In this document: positions 17,143 to 25,697 of the stretch, piece after piece | Layout: each line of letters begins with the position of its first letter | Numbering within the stretch: the stretch's first letter is position 1 | Source: an uncultured Flavobacteriaceae bacterium | GTDB taxonomy: Bacteria; Bacteroidota; Bacteroidia; Flavobacteriales; Flavobacteriaceae | Length of the DNA: 64,000 nucleotides | Assembly: GCA_947489085.1 (NCBI GenBank) | Contig: CANLCJ010000003.1 | Coordinates: 1-64,000, forward strand | Direction: 5' to 3' | The notes under the pieces: model-generated | The model's database searches: none | Told to the model about the DNA's origin: nothing | Seen by the model: the letters and a program-made list of their open reading frames with translations, nothing else | Made by a program: the position numbers and the translations under genes

Positions 17143-17192
17143 AAAAAAAGCAGAAAGGCATACTACTACTTGTATGCCTTTCTGCTTTTTTG
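17143..17192 (+). terminator. Strong rho-independent terminator after nitroreductase
   Basis: Perfect 20-base arms (AAAAAAGCAGAAAGGCATAC and its complement) around an 8-base loop end in a T-run. It ends the nitroreductase transcript and shows that the adenine deaminase gene must have its own promoter between this point and 17283. Confidence 0.92.
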
Positions 17193-17282
17193 CAGAGTAA
17201 AAGGCTTTATTTTAGTAAACACAGAACACTAACTTTACTTTTATTCCTTATTTTTACACGTCTATTCCAGAACAACATACGA

Positions 17283-18902
17283 ATGACGATACAAGGTAAT
17301 ATTGTAGATGTAAAAAATAAACGCATCTTTAAAGGTGCAATTACAATACAAAAAGATACCATAAGCCACGTCGTGGAACAAGATCACGACATAGAACACT
17401 ATATTTTACCAGGATTTATAGATGCGCATATACATATAGAAAGCTCTATGTTAGTGCCTAGCGAATTTGCTAAAATAGCAGTAACACATGGTACAGTAGC
17501 TACAGTATCCGACCCACATGAAATAGCAAATGTATTAGGTATTAAAGGTGTAGAATTTATGATAGAGAACGGACAACAAGTACCGTTTAAATTCTATTTT
17601 GGAGCGCCCTCTTGCGTGCCAGCTACTAATTTTGAATCGGCAGGAGCAGAGGTAGATGCAGAAGCTATAAAGCAACTCTTAGAGCGCCCAGACATTCTGT
17701 ACCTTGCAGAATTTATGAATTACCCAGGCGTGTTGTTCGACGATCCAGAGGTATTACAAAAAATAGAATGGGCAAAACACTTCAATAAACCCATAGATGG
17801 GCATGCACCCGGAGTTCGAGGTGCAGATATTTCAAAATATATTAAAGCAGGCATAACCACAGATCACGAATGTTTTACATACCAAGAAGCTCTAGAGAAG
17901 TTACAAAAAGGCATGAAAATCCTTATTAGAGAAGGCAGTGCCGCCAAAAACTTCGAAGCCTTAATAGATTTATTACCCGAACATTATGAAACTATGATGT
18001 TTTGTAGTGACGATAAACACCCAGACGATTTAATTCTGGGACATATCAATGAGATATGTAGAAGAGCAGTGGCAAAAGGTATAGATGTATTTAAAGTATT
18101 GCAAGCCGCATGCATAAACCCAATAAAACACTATAATCTAGACGTAGGCATGTTGCAAGTGGGAGACAAGGCCGACTTTATTGTGGTAGATAATCTGGAA
18201 ACCTTTAAAACACTACAAACCTATTCTAACGGTACTTTGGTGTTTAATAATAACCAATCGCTGATACCTACAGTAACCTTCGATGTTTTAAATAACTTTA
18301 ATTGTAAAGCAAAAACAGTAACCGATTTTCGTTGCGAATCTCAGGCTAAAAATATTCGAGTTATCGAGGCCTTAGAAGGCCAATTGGTAACAAACGAATG
18401 CATAGAACCAGCTAAAAACGAAGCAGGCAATTTAGTGTCGAATACAGAAACGGATGTGTTAAAAATGGCAGTGGTAAACCGTTATAAAGATGAAAAGCCT
18501 GCCATAGCTTTTATTAAAAATTTTGGTTTAAAAACGGGCGCAATAGCCTCATCCGTAGGTCACGACTCTCATAATATTATAGCCGTAGGTACTACAGACG
18601 AAGCAATTTGTAAAGCAGTAAACCTTATAATTAAACACAAAGGGGGTATTTGCGCAGTGTCTCCAACAGATACGCAATGCGTACCGCTCCCTATAGCAGG
18701 TATAATGAGCGCAGAAGATGGTAAAACGATAGGCGATAGTTATGCCAAACTAGATCTTATGGCAAAATCTTTGGGTTGCACATTAAACGCACCTTACATG
18801 ACTTTGTCGTTTATGGCATTACTCGTAATACCAGCACTAAAATTAAGTGATAAAGGCCTATTTAATGGCAAAACATTTACGTTTACAAGCTTAGAAGCAT
18901 AA
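17283..18902 (+). CDS. ade: Adenine deaminase
   Basis: Converts adenine to hypoxanthine and ammonia in purine salvage. It is an amidohydrolase-superfamily protein of 539 residues, typical for bacterial AdeC. The metal motif HIHIESSM is near residues 48-55, later ligands are in DGHAPG and TTDHECF, and [10 protein letters not shown] is typical of the enzyme. The C-terminal AdeC domain contains SVGHDSHNI and ends after SFMALLVIP. An upstream reading frame extends to 17190, but that would start inside the nitroreductase terminator, so the ATG at 17283 is preferred. The YheT-like hydrolase gene follows after 25 bases. Confidence 0.92.
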   Translation: MTIQGNIVDVKNKRIFKGAITIQKDTISHVVEQDHDIEHYILPGFIDAHIHIESSMLVPSEFAKIAVTHGTVATVSDPHEIANVLGIKGVEFMIENGQQVPFKFYFGAPSCVPATNFESAGAEVDAEAIKQLLERPDILYLAEFMNYPGVLFDDPEVLQKIEWAKHFNKPIDGHAPGVRGADISKYIKAGITTDHECFTYQEALEKLQKGMKILIREGSAAKNFEALIDLLPEHYETMMFCSDDKHPDDLILGHINEICRRAVAKGIDVFKVLQAACINPIKHYNLDVGMLQVGDKADFIVVDNLETFKTLQTYSNGTLVFNNNQSLIPTVTFDVLNNFNCKAKTVTDFRCESQAKNIRVIEALEGQLVTNECIEPAKNEAGNLVSNTETDVLKMAVVNRYKDEKPAIAFIKNFGLKTGAIASSVGHDSHNIIAVGTTDEAICKAVNLIIKHKGGICAVSPTDTQCVPLPIAGIMSAEDGKTIGDSYAKLDLMAKSLGCTLNAPYMTLSFMALLVIPALKLSDKGLFNGKTFTFTSLEA

Positions 18903-18927
18903 GAGACTAAAAGTAAAATAAAAAAAT

Positions 18928-19881
18928 ATGCCCGTACTAAATGCCACCTACAAACCAAGTTTCCTATTTAAAAAAGGATTTATATCTACAGTGTATTCAG
19001 GTTTAGCAAGACGTGTGGTGTTAGAACAAGAACGCGAACGCATAACGCTACAGGATGGCGATTTTCTAGATTTAGATTGGAGTTTTTCTCAAGAAAAGAG
19101 TAAAAAGCTTATTATATTATTACACGGTTTAGAAGGTCATGGGCAAAGGCCTTATATAACCGGAGCAGCAAAGTTATTTAATACAAATGGAGTAGATGCG
19201 GTATGTGTTAATTTTAGAGGGTGCAGTGGAGAAGATAATTTAAAATATTACAGCTACCACTCTGGTGCTACAGGAGACTTAGAGGCTGTAATACAACATG
19301 CCATAACCAATAAAGGTTATAATGATATTTATTTAAAAGGCATTAGCTTGGGGGCTAACATTATTTTAAAGTATTTAGGAGAGCGAGATGCCCTACCAGA
19401 AGCTATAAAAGCAGCAGTAGCAGTGTCGGTTCCGTGCAATTTAGCCGGAGCGGCAAAAGCCCTACATACTTTAAAAAATAAACTATATCACGATAGGTTT
19501 TTAAAGCACTTAGTAAAACGCCTTTATAAAAAACAAGAGCGTTTTCCAGAGCATATTTCTAAAGCAACCATAGCCAGTATAAAAACACTAAACGATTTCG
19601 ATGAGGTGTACACGGCAAAAGCGCATGGTTTTAAAAATGCACAAGACTATTATGCCAAATGTTCAAGTTTACAATTTTTACAGTACATCAAGATACCAAC
19701 GCTAATTATAAATGCCCTAAACGATTCGTTTTTGTCCCCAGAATGTTACCCAGTAAAAATGGCTAAAACAAATCCTAACTTGCACTTAGAAATGCCCAAT
19801 TTTGGAGGCCACTCAGGTTTTGTTTCGAAAAACAATATATACTACAACGAGAAGCGTGCTTTAGAGTTTTGTGTAGGATAA
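18928..19881 (+). CDS. YheT-family alpha/beta hydrolase
   Basis: A 317-residue alpha/beta-hydrolase of the UPF0017/YheT (ABHD1/3-like) family, probably an esterase or lipase of unknown substrate. The oxyanion motif LLHGLEG is near residue 71, the nucleophile elbow GISLGAN has its Ser near 142, and the final histidine lies in GGHSGF near 294. It is likely in an operon with adenine deaminase (25-base gap), though the functional link is not obvious. No signal peptide is seen, so it is cytoplasmic or peripherally membrane-bound. Confidence 0.82.
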   Translation: MPVLNATYKPSFLFKKGFISTVYSGLARRVVLEQERERITLQDGDFLDLDWSFSQEKSKKLIILLHGLEGHGQRPYITGAAKLFNTNGVDAVCVNFRGCSGEDNLKYYSYHSGATGDLEAVIQHAITNKGYNDIYLKGISLGANIILKYLGERDALPEAIKAAVAVSVPCNLAGAAKALHTLKNKLYHDRFLKHLVKRLYKKQERFPEHISKATIASIKTLNDFDEVYTAKAHGFKNAQDYYAKCSSLQFLQYIKIPTLIINALNDSFLSPECYPVKMAKTNPNLHLEMPNFGGHSGFVSKNNIYYNEKRALEFCVG

Positions 19882-19923
19882 TTCCTTTATTGATCTTTTA
19901 ATTCGTTAAGCGATTGTTAAAAA

Positions 19924-19950
19924 AGAACTTGCAAACGTTAAATTAGTTCT
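19924..19950. promoter_or_regulatory. Candidate operator upstream of molybdenum-hydroxylase operon
   Basis: Six-base perfect inverted arms AGAACT (19924-19929) and AGTTCT (19945-19950) are separated by 15 bases, 34 bases before the iorA ATG. The position suits a regulator site. The arms are short, so chance is possible. Confidence 0.3.
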
Positions 19951-19983
19951 AATTTTAATACCTTGATGCTAAAAATTGAGGTT

Positions 19984-20460
19984 ATGCCAACATACAACTT
20001 AAAAATTAATGGTAAATCGCATACTGTTAATGCAGATGAAGACACTCCCTTATTATGGGTATTACGAGACCAATTAGATTTGGTAGGTACAAAATTTGGC
20101 TGTGGTATTGGTCAATGTGGTGCCTGTACCATCCATGTCGATGGACACGCTACTCGCAGTTGCTTGACACAAATTTCTGAGGCAGAAACCATGGAAATAA
20201 CAACTATAGAAGGGCTTTCTAAAACAGGAGAACATCCAGTACAACAAGCCTGGAAAACAATAGATGTCCCGCAATGTGGGTATTGCCAGTCTGGACAAAT
20301 CATGACGGCTGCTGCATTTTTAAAGAGCAATACAAACCCTAGTAACGAAGCCATTCGAACCGCTATGAACGGTAATATATGCAGATGCGCATCCTACAAT
20401 AGTATTGAAGATGCAGTAAAACTAGCTTCGGAGCAAATCAATAACCCACAAAAGGCTTAA
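19984..20460 (+). CDS. iorA: (2Fe-2S)-binding small subunit of an IorAB-type molybdenum hydroxylase
   Basis: The electron-transfer subunit, about 158 residues. The plant-type [2Fe-2S] cluster cysteines are in FGCGIGQCGAC and in RSCL. The second, alpha-helical cluster has CGYCQSGQIM and ICRCAS. Such two-cluster subunits pass electrons from the molybdenum site to an outside acceptor. An in-frame TTG/ATG pair at 19963-19968 would add seven or fewer residues, but the ATG at 19984 starting MPTYNLKING fits the family. It is the first gene of a four-gene operon with the catalytic subunit four bases downstream. Confidence 0.9.
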   Translation: MPTYNLKINGKSHTVNADEDTPLLWVLRDQLDLVGTKFGCGIGQCGACTIHVDGHATRSCLTQISEAETMEITTIEGLSKTGEHPVQQAWKTIDVPQCGYCQSGQIMTAAAFLKSNTNPSNEAIRTAMNGNICRCASYNSIEDAVKLASEQINNPQKA

Positions 20461-20463
20461 ACC

Positions 20464-22623
20464 ATGTCATCTTCAAAACAAATAACATTTAACAGACGTT
20501 CATTTTTAAAAACCTCTGCTTTAGCGGGAGGCGGTATGCTTATTGGGTTTAACCTCTTTAATGCTTGTTCTAATAACGCAAAGCTTCCTGTAGACATAAG
20601 TAAGCTTAATTATAACGATTTTAATGCCTTTATTAAAATTTCAGATGAAGGTAAAGTCACTATATTTTCGCCCAATCCAGAAATAGGTCAAGGTGTAAAA
20701 ACAGCAATGCCTATGCTAATTGCAGAAGAATTAGACGTGGCATGGGAAGACGTATACGTGCAACAAGGTAAGCTAGATACCAAAAATTACACAAGACAAG
20801 TTGCGGGAGGCAGCCAGTCTATAAGAAGAAGTTGGCAACCATTACGAGAAGTAGGAGCAACAGCACGACAAATGCTAGTTAATGCAGCAGCAGCGCAATG
20901 GGGTGTAGATGCCTCTACATGCAAAGTAGATAAAGGTATAATTACTAATGCCAAGGGCGAACAACTAACCTATGGCAATGTGGTAAAAGCAGCAGCGTTA
21001 CTTGATATTCCTGAGACAATTCAACTAAAAGACCCTAAAAATTTTAGTATTGTAGGTAAAGGAAAAGGTAATGTAGACATAGATAAGATTATTACAGGGC
21101 AGCCTCTGTTTGGTTTAGATTATAAAGCAGAAGGCATGCAGTATGCTTCGGTGTTAAGGCCACCAGCATTTGGAAAAACACTTGAGACTTTTGATGCTAC
21201 AGCAACTAAAGCCGTAGCAGGTGTAACAGATGTGATAAAGTTTGGAGATAAAATAGGTGTTATTGCAACCAATACATGGGCGGCAATGAAAGGCAAAAAA
21301 GCCCTTGTAGCCCAATGGAAACAAACCAAACCAGCCGAAAGCACAGCAGATCATGATAAAAAATTAGTAGCGCTTTTAAATAGTGACGATTTAAAAATAC
21401 GTCGCAAAGATGGTAATGTAAAACAAGCTTTCGCAACTGCAGATAAAATTATAGAACGTACATACGAAGCACCGTTTTTGCCTCACAATTGTATGGAGCC
21501 TATGAACTTTTTTGCTAATGTAACCCCAGAAAAAATTTATTTGGTAGGGCCAATACAAACACCAGAAGGAACGGCAAGAGGCGTGGCCAAAAAGTTAAAT
21601 AGGGATGAAAGTGAAGTAGACCTACAAATGACGAGAATGGGAGGTGGTTTTGGAAGACGTTTAAGAGGGGATTTCGTTTTAGAAGCCGCAGAACTATCAC
21701 ATAGAACTAAAAAACCCATTAAATTAGTATACTCTAGAGAAGATGATATGACGGCGGGTGTTTACAGACCCTCTTCTAAATATAAACTTACCGCTTCCAT
21801 TAAAGATGGAGCGCTAACGGGATACCGTTTACAAGAAGCCTGTGTAAATGCAAATATGTACGGATTAATTCCTAACTTTTTTCCTGCAGGTGCATTAGAG
21901 CATTATCAAGTAGAAAGTGGACAAATAAAAAGCAACATTTCTACAGGCGCATGGAGAGCCCCTTATACAAACTTTTTAGCCAGTGCAGAACAAAGCTTTT
22001 TCGACGAGTTGGCTGAGGCTTTAGGAACAGATCGTGTGGCGTTACACATGCAATTGCTAGATAAGGTAAAGCAAAACCCAAATCCAAAAATTAAATACAG
22101 TCCAGAACGTTTGCAAGGCGTATTACAAAGTGTTGCAAAGGTTTCCAATTGGGGAAATGCTCCAGAAGGGGTATACCAAGGTTTATCGGTATATTATTGC
22201 CACAATACTCATGTGGCTGAGGTTGCAGATATTATTATGGATAATGGTACGCCAGTAGTTAAAAAAGTAAGCTGTGTGGTAGATTGTGGTATCGTAGTAA
22301 ACCCTTTAGGAGCTATGAACCAGATTAAAGGTGGTATTTTAGACGGTATAGGGCACACCATGTATGCCGATTTTAGTTTTAAAGATGGCACACCAAGCTC
22401 TAAAAACTTCGATACCTATAAACTTATACGCATGGCACAAACGCCACGTATAGACGTGCATTTTATAGAAAGTCAAGAAGATCCTACAGGCTTGGGTGAA
22501 CCTACATTACCACCAATTGGTGCAGCAGTAGCTAATGCCATATACAAAGCCACAGGGCAACGGTTAACCAAACAACCTTACGAGAAAGCTCTACTGGAAA
22601 ATAAGGCTAAGGTACTAGGATAG
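20464..22623 (+). CDS. iorB: Molybdopterin-binding catalytic subunit, IorB type (Tat-exported)
   Basis: A 719-residue xanthine-dehydrogenase-family catalytic subunit similar to isoquinoline 1-oxidoreductase beta, hydroxylating a heterocycle or oxidising an aldehyde with water as oxygen donor. A twin-arginine signal (NRRSFLKTS, Arg11-Arg12, then GGGMLIGF) predicts folded export of the IorA-IorB complex to the periplasm. Cofactor segments GGGFGRR and GAWRAPYTN are present. The catalytic Glu lies in GLGEPTLPP near residue 679. There is no FAD (CutM-like) subunit in the operon, as expected for the Ior group, which uses cytochromes or quinones. The real substrate is unknown. Confidence 0.88.
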   Translation: MSSSKQITFNRRSFLKTSALAGGGMLIGFNLFNACSNNAKLPVDISKLNYNDFNAFIKISDEGKVTIFSPNPEIGQGVKTAMPMLIAEELDVAWEDVYVQQGKLDTKNYTRQVAGGSQSIRRSWQPLREVGATARQMLVNAAAAQWGVDASTCKVDKGIITNAKGEQLTYGNVVKAAALLDIPETIQLKDPKNFSIVGKGKGNVDIDKIITGQPLFGLDYKAEGMQYASVLRPPAFGKTLETFDATATKAVAGVTDVIKFGDKIGVIATNTWAAMKGKKALVAQWKQTKPAESTADHDKKLVALLNSDDLKIRRKDGNVKQAFATADKIIERTYEAPFLPHNCMEPMNFFANVTPEKIYLVGPIQTPEGTARGVAKKLNRDESEVDLQMTRMGGGFGRRLRGDFVLEAAELSHRTKKPIKLVYSREDDMTAGVYRPSSKYKLTASIKDGALTGYRLQEACVNANMYGLIPNFFPAGALEHYQVESGQIKSNISTGAWRAPYTNFLASAEQSFFDELAEALGTDRVALHMQLLDKVKQNPNPKIKYSPERLQGVLQSVAKVSNWGNAPEGVYQGLSVYYCHNTHVAEVADIIMDNGTPVVKKVSCVVDCGIVVNPLGAMNQIKGGILDGIGHTMYADFSFKDGTPSSKNFDTYKLIRMAQTPRIDVHFIESQEDPTGLGEPTLPPIGAAVANAIYKATGQRLTKQPYEKALLENKAKVLG

Positions 22624-22632
22624 AATAGTTGT

Positions 22633-23649
22633 ATGACGCACGAGTTTAGAGACATAATTACAGCGGCACAGGCAGCAACATCCCAAGGCCTAGCATCGGT
22701 TTTGGCTACAGTTGTAGATCTGGAAGGCTCATCCTACCGAAAGCCAGGTGTACGCATGTTAATTTTAGAAACTAACGAAAGAATTGGAGCCGTTAGCGGT
22801 GGTTGCGTAGAAAAAGAAGTGGTACTACAAGCGCAAGACGTATTTAAAACAGGTGTTTCTAAAATGATGACTTACGATGGGAGGTACCGTTTAGGTTGCG
22901 AAGGTGTGTTGTACATTCTTTTAGAACTTGTAACTTTAACACCTTTATTTTTAGAAATTTTTAGTAAATGTTTGGCGCAGCGCAAAACCTTTAAATTACA
23001 ATCGTTTTATAAAAAAGAAGTCGGTACACATCCAAACATAGGTTCTGTACTACAGGTAGATAATTGTTTTTACCCACTAGGGAGTTTATCTCAGACTAAT
23101 GGAATACCACTTAATTTTACTCAAACCATGCCGCCATGTTTTAAATTACTAATACTGGGCGCCGAACACGACGCGGTACAGTTGTGTAATTACGCGGCAC
23201 TAACGGGTTGGGATGTAACCGTAGTAGCAGGCATTAAAGAGGCCAAGCACCAAAGCGATTTTCCTAATGCCAAAACTTTGTTATCTATAATACCAGAGCA
23301 ATTAGATACTGCTACAATAGATGAGTTTACAGCTGTGGTGTTAATGACTCATAATTTTGCTTACGATTTAAGATATTTAGTGGCGTTGCATAAAACATTG
23401 CCATCTTATATAGGGGTTTTAGGGCCTAAAAAGCGGCGCGAAGATTTATTATCTCAGTTATTAGAATATTGTCCAGATGTAGAAGATTTATTTTTAAATA
23501 CCATACACGGCCCAGCAGGTTTAAATATAGGTTCGGTAACCCCACAAGAAATAGCATTATCTATAGTTTCAGAAATCTTGGCAGTTACCCGAAATGAAAC
23601 TCCTATTGCTTTAAGCGAGAAAAAAGACACTCAGCACTCAAAACCCTAA
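22633..23649 (+). CDS. XdhC-family molybdenum cofactor insertion protein
   Basis: A 338-residue XdhC/CoxI-family chaperone that binds molybdenum cofactor, promotes its sulfuration and hands it to hydroxylases. The N-terminal XdhC domain shows SYRKPGVRML, AVSGGCVEKE and GCEGVLYI. The C-terminal Rossmann domain has LILGAEHDAVQL and VLMTHNF, and ends with the family's GLNIGSVTPQEIA. It is nine bases after the catalytic subunit, in the proper order for a maturation factor of this operon. Confidence 0.88.
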   Translation: MTHEFRDIITAAQAATSQGLASVLATVVDLEGSSYRKPGVRMLILETNERIGAVSGGCVEKEVVLQAQDVFKTGVSKMMTYDGRYRLGCEGVLYILLELVTLTPLFLEIFSKCLAQRKTFKLQSFYKKEVGTHPNIGSVLQVDNCFYPLGSLSQTNGIPLNFTQTMPPCFKLLILGAEHDAVQLCNYAALTGWDVTVVAGIKEAKHQSDFPNAKTLLSIIPEQLDTATIDEFTAVVLMTHNFAYDLRYLVALHKTLPSYIGVLGPKKRREDLLSQLLEYCPDVEDLFLNTIHGPAGLNIGSVTPQEIALSIVSEILAVTRNETPIALSEKKDTQHSKP

Positions 23650-23654
23650 TCGCT

Positions 23655-24266
23655 TTGTCTCATATTTCTAAAACAGCTATCGTTATTTTAGCCGCAGGTG
23701 CAGCTTCTCGTATGGGGCAGCCCAAGCAGTTATTAGAATGGGGTAAACACACATTATTAACAAAGGCTATAGAAACAGCAAACGCCACAACCGCAGCAGC
23801 CATTTATGTGGTATTGGGGGCTAATTACGACACCATACACCCAACTATTAAAACAAAAGCCGTACAAATTATAAAAAACGAATATTGGGCTAAAGGTTTG
23901 GGCAAATCTATAGCCTGTGCCGCAGAATTTATTTTAAAGGACAAAGAAACGTATGGCAATGTTCTGTACATTTTGGCAGATCAACCCTTTGTGTCTGCAA
24001 CCTTCTTAAACTCGCAAATGCATGCTTTTAAAAGGAATGCCAAACACATTGTAGCTACACATTATTCTAATACAAAATTAGGTGTACCTGTTTTATTCGA
24101 TGTTTGGTATTTAAAAATACTTTCTCAACTCGAAGCGGATGATGGCGCTAAAGCTTTACTAAAAACCTACAAGCCATTTGTGGAAGCTTTACAACCCGAG
24201 TTTAAGCCTGTAGATATTGATACCGTAGAAGATTATAATAAGTATTTGCCACATTCGAAGCATTAG
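23655..24266 (+). CDS. MocA-like molybdenum cofactor nucleotidyltransferase
   Basis: A 203-residue NTP-transferase protein (MobA-like fold) that by family attaches CMP to molybdopterin (MocA activity). It has the nucleotide signature LAAGAASRMGQPKQLL at residues ~12-27, LADQPFV near 112 and a C-terminal DVDTVEDY-like end. IorAB enzymes characteristically use the cytosine dinucleotide cofactor, so its place here fits. It begins with TTG five bases after the xdhC stop. A terminator follows, closing the four-gene operon. Confidence 0.83.
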   Translation: MSHISKTAIVILAAGAASRMGQPKQLLEWGKHTLLTKAIETANATTAAAIYVVLGANYDTIHPTIKTKAVQIIKNEYWAKGLGKSIACAAEFILKDKETYGNVLYILADQPFVSATFLNSQMHAFKRNAKHIVATHYSNTKLGVPVLFDVWYLKILSQLEADDGAKALLKTYKPFVEALQPEFKPVDIDTVEDYNKYLPHSKH

Positions 24267-24356
24267 GTCATGATTTTGCTATTTAAAATGCGAACAGATT
24301 TTAAATTAAAAGCGTCTGTTTCTAGTAGGGTAGACCTATACTAGTATCTAAACAAA

Positions 24357-24395
24357 CAAAAAGCGCTTTGAATAAAAATTCAAAGCGCTTTTCTA
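24357..24395. terminator. Bidirectional terminator between convergent operons
   Basis: The stem AAAAAGCGCTTTGAAT / ATTCAAAGCGCTTTT with an AAAA loop has A- and T-runs on its two sides. It separates the molybdenum operon from the convergent glutamine synthetase gene and can serve both. Confidence 0.88.
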
Positions 24396-24417
24396 GATTT
24401 AACTAATTTATTAAGAA

Positions 24418-25431
24418 TTAAACCTTAGCAGATTTAACAGTTTTAATAATTCTTCCAGCAATCTTGTATGGATCTCCGTTAGAAGCAGGTCTTCTATCTT
24501 CTAACCAGCCTTTCCATCCTTTTTCTACCGTGATGATAGGAATACGGATAGAAGCACCACGATCTGAAATTCCAAAAGAGAATTCGTTTATAGATTGTGT
24601 TTCGTGTTCTCCAGTTAAACGTTGGTCGTTGTAAGCACCATAAACAGCAATATGCTCTTTAACTACAGGACGGAACGCTTCACATATTTTCTCGTACGTT
24701 TCTTTAGAACCACAAGTTCTTAATACTTCGTTAGAGAAGTTAGCATGCATACCAGATCCATTCCAATCTGTAGCACCTAAAGGTTTTGGATGCCAGTTGA
24801 TAGCTAATCCATAATCTTCAGTTAAACGCTCTAATAAATAACGAGCAATCCATATTTCATCACCAGCTAATTTAGCACCTTTAGCGAATAATTGGAATTC
24901 CCATTGTCCAGCAGCAACTTCAGCGTTAATACCTTCAAAGTTTAATCCAGCATCGATACATAAATCAGCGTGCTTTTCTACGATTTCTCTACCGAAAGCA
25001 TTTTTACCACCTACAGAACAGTAAAACTGACCTTGAGGTGTTTGGTCTCTTGGGAAACCTAATGGTAAGTTAGTTTCTGGATCCCAAAGGAAATATTCTT
25101 GCTCAAAACCAAACCAGAAATCATTGTCATCATCATCAATAGTAGCTCTACCATTAGTTTCATGTGGAGTACCATCTGCATTTAAAACCTCAGTCATTAC
25201 TAAGTATCCATTTCTTCTTGCTGGATCTGGATAGATAGCTACAGGCTTTAAAATACAATCTGAAGAACCACCTTCAGCTTGTCTTGTAGAAGACCCATCA
25301 AAAGACCAGTTTCCTATTTCGTCTAAAGTGCCTTTGAAATCTTCATGCTCTTCTACTTTTGTTTTACTTCTAAGATTAGCAGTTGGCTCATATCCATCCA
25401 GCCAAATGTATTCTAATTTAATTTTTGCCAT
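24418..25431 (-). CDS. Glutamine synthetase, GSII-like (beta-grasp) short form
   Basis: Makes glutamine from glutamate, ammonia and ATP. At 337 residues it is far shorter than GSI (~470) and matches the eukaryote-like GSII form found in Flavobacteriia. Seen motifs are NWSFDGSSTRQAEG near 42, the ATP/glutamate segment AAGQWEFQ, the ammonium-site region NWHPKPLGATDWNGSG, and NEFSFGISDRGASIRIP. The in-frame ATG at 25473 would add 14 hydrophobic residues. MAKIKLEYIW at 25431 is the family start. It is divergent from a GSIII gene with 266 bases between them, containing an inverted repeat. Confidence 0.9.
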   Translation of the reverse strand: MAKIKLEYIWLDGYEPTANLRSKTKVEEHEDFKGTLDEIGNWSFDGSSTRQAEGGSSDCILKPVAIYPDPARRNGYLVMTEVLNADGTPHETNGRATIDDDDNDFWFGFEQEYFLWDPETNLPLGFPRDQTPQGQFYCSVGGKNAFGREIVEKHADLCIDAGLNFEGINAEVAAGQWEFQLFAKGAKLAGDEIWIARYLLERLTEDYGLAINWHPKPLGATDWNGSGMHANFSNEVLRTCGSKETYEKICEAFRPVVKEHIAVYGAYNDQRLTGEHETQSINEFSFGISDRGASIRIPIITVEKGWKGWLEDRRPASNGDPYKIAGRIIKTVKSAKV

Positions 25432-25545
25432 AATTAATATAATGTTATTAAATATCTTATTTGAAATCCTCACAAATATATATGTTTAGATAAATACTTT
25501 AAATTTTATGGGGGTCTTTTCTTGAAAAGTGTTGTTATTTTTATT

Positions 25546-25569
25546 TATACCCCATTTTTTTAAGGTATA
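25546..25569. promoter_or_regulatory. Inverted repeat in divergent glutamine synthetase promoter region
   Basis: Arms TATACC (25546-25551) and GGTATA (25564-25569) are separated by 12 bases. The symmetry extends outward with one mismatch (ATTTATACC / GGTATATAT). It is centrally placed between the two divergent glutamine synthetase genes and could bind a nitrogen regulator of both. A TATATTTG box, matching TAnnTTTG, lies on the minus strand before the GSII-like gene. Confidence 0.4.
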
Positions 25570-25697
25570 TATTAAAAAAAGTATAGTAATTTTTGCAAAT
25601 AGTGAAATATTGTCAATGGTAAAAAAACACTTTTTATGCCATCAATTTACAGCTATCAACTATTTTTGTAATTCATTTACTATAAAGAAACGCGGCA

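Noticed and set aside
17190-17282. N-terminal extension (31 residues, hydrophobic) of adenine deaminase as a signal peptide
   Set aside because: The extension begins inside the strong nitroreductase terminator and adenine deaminases are cytoplasmic, so the ATG at 17283 is the start.
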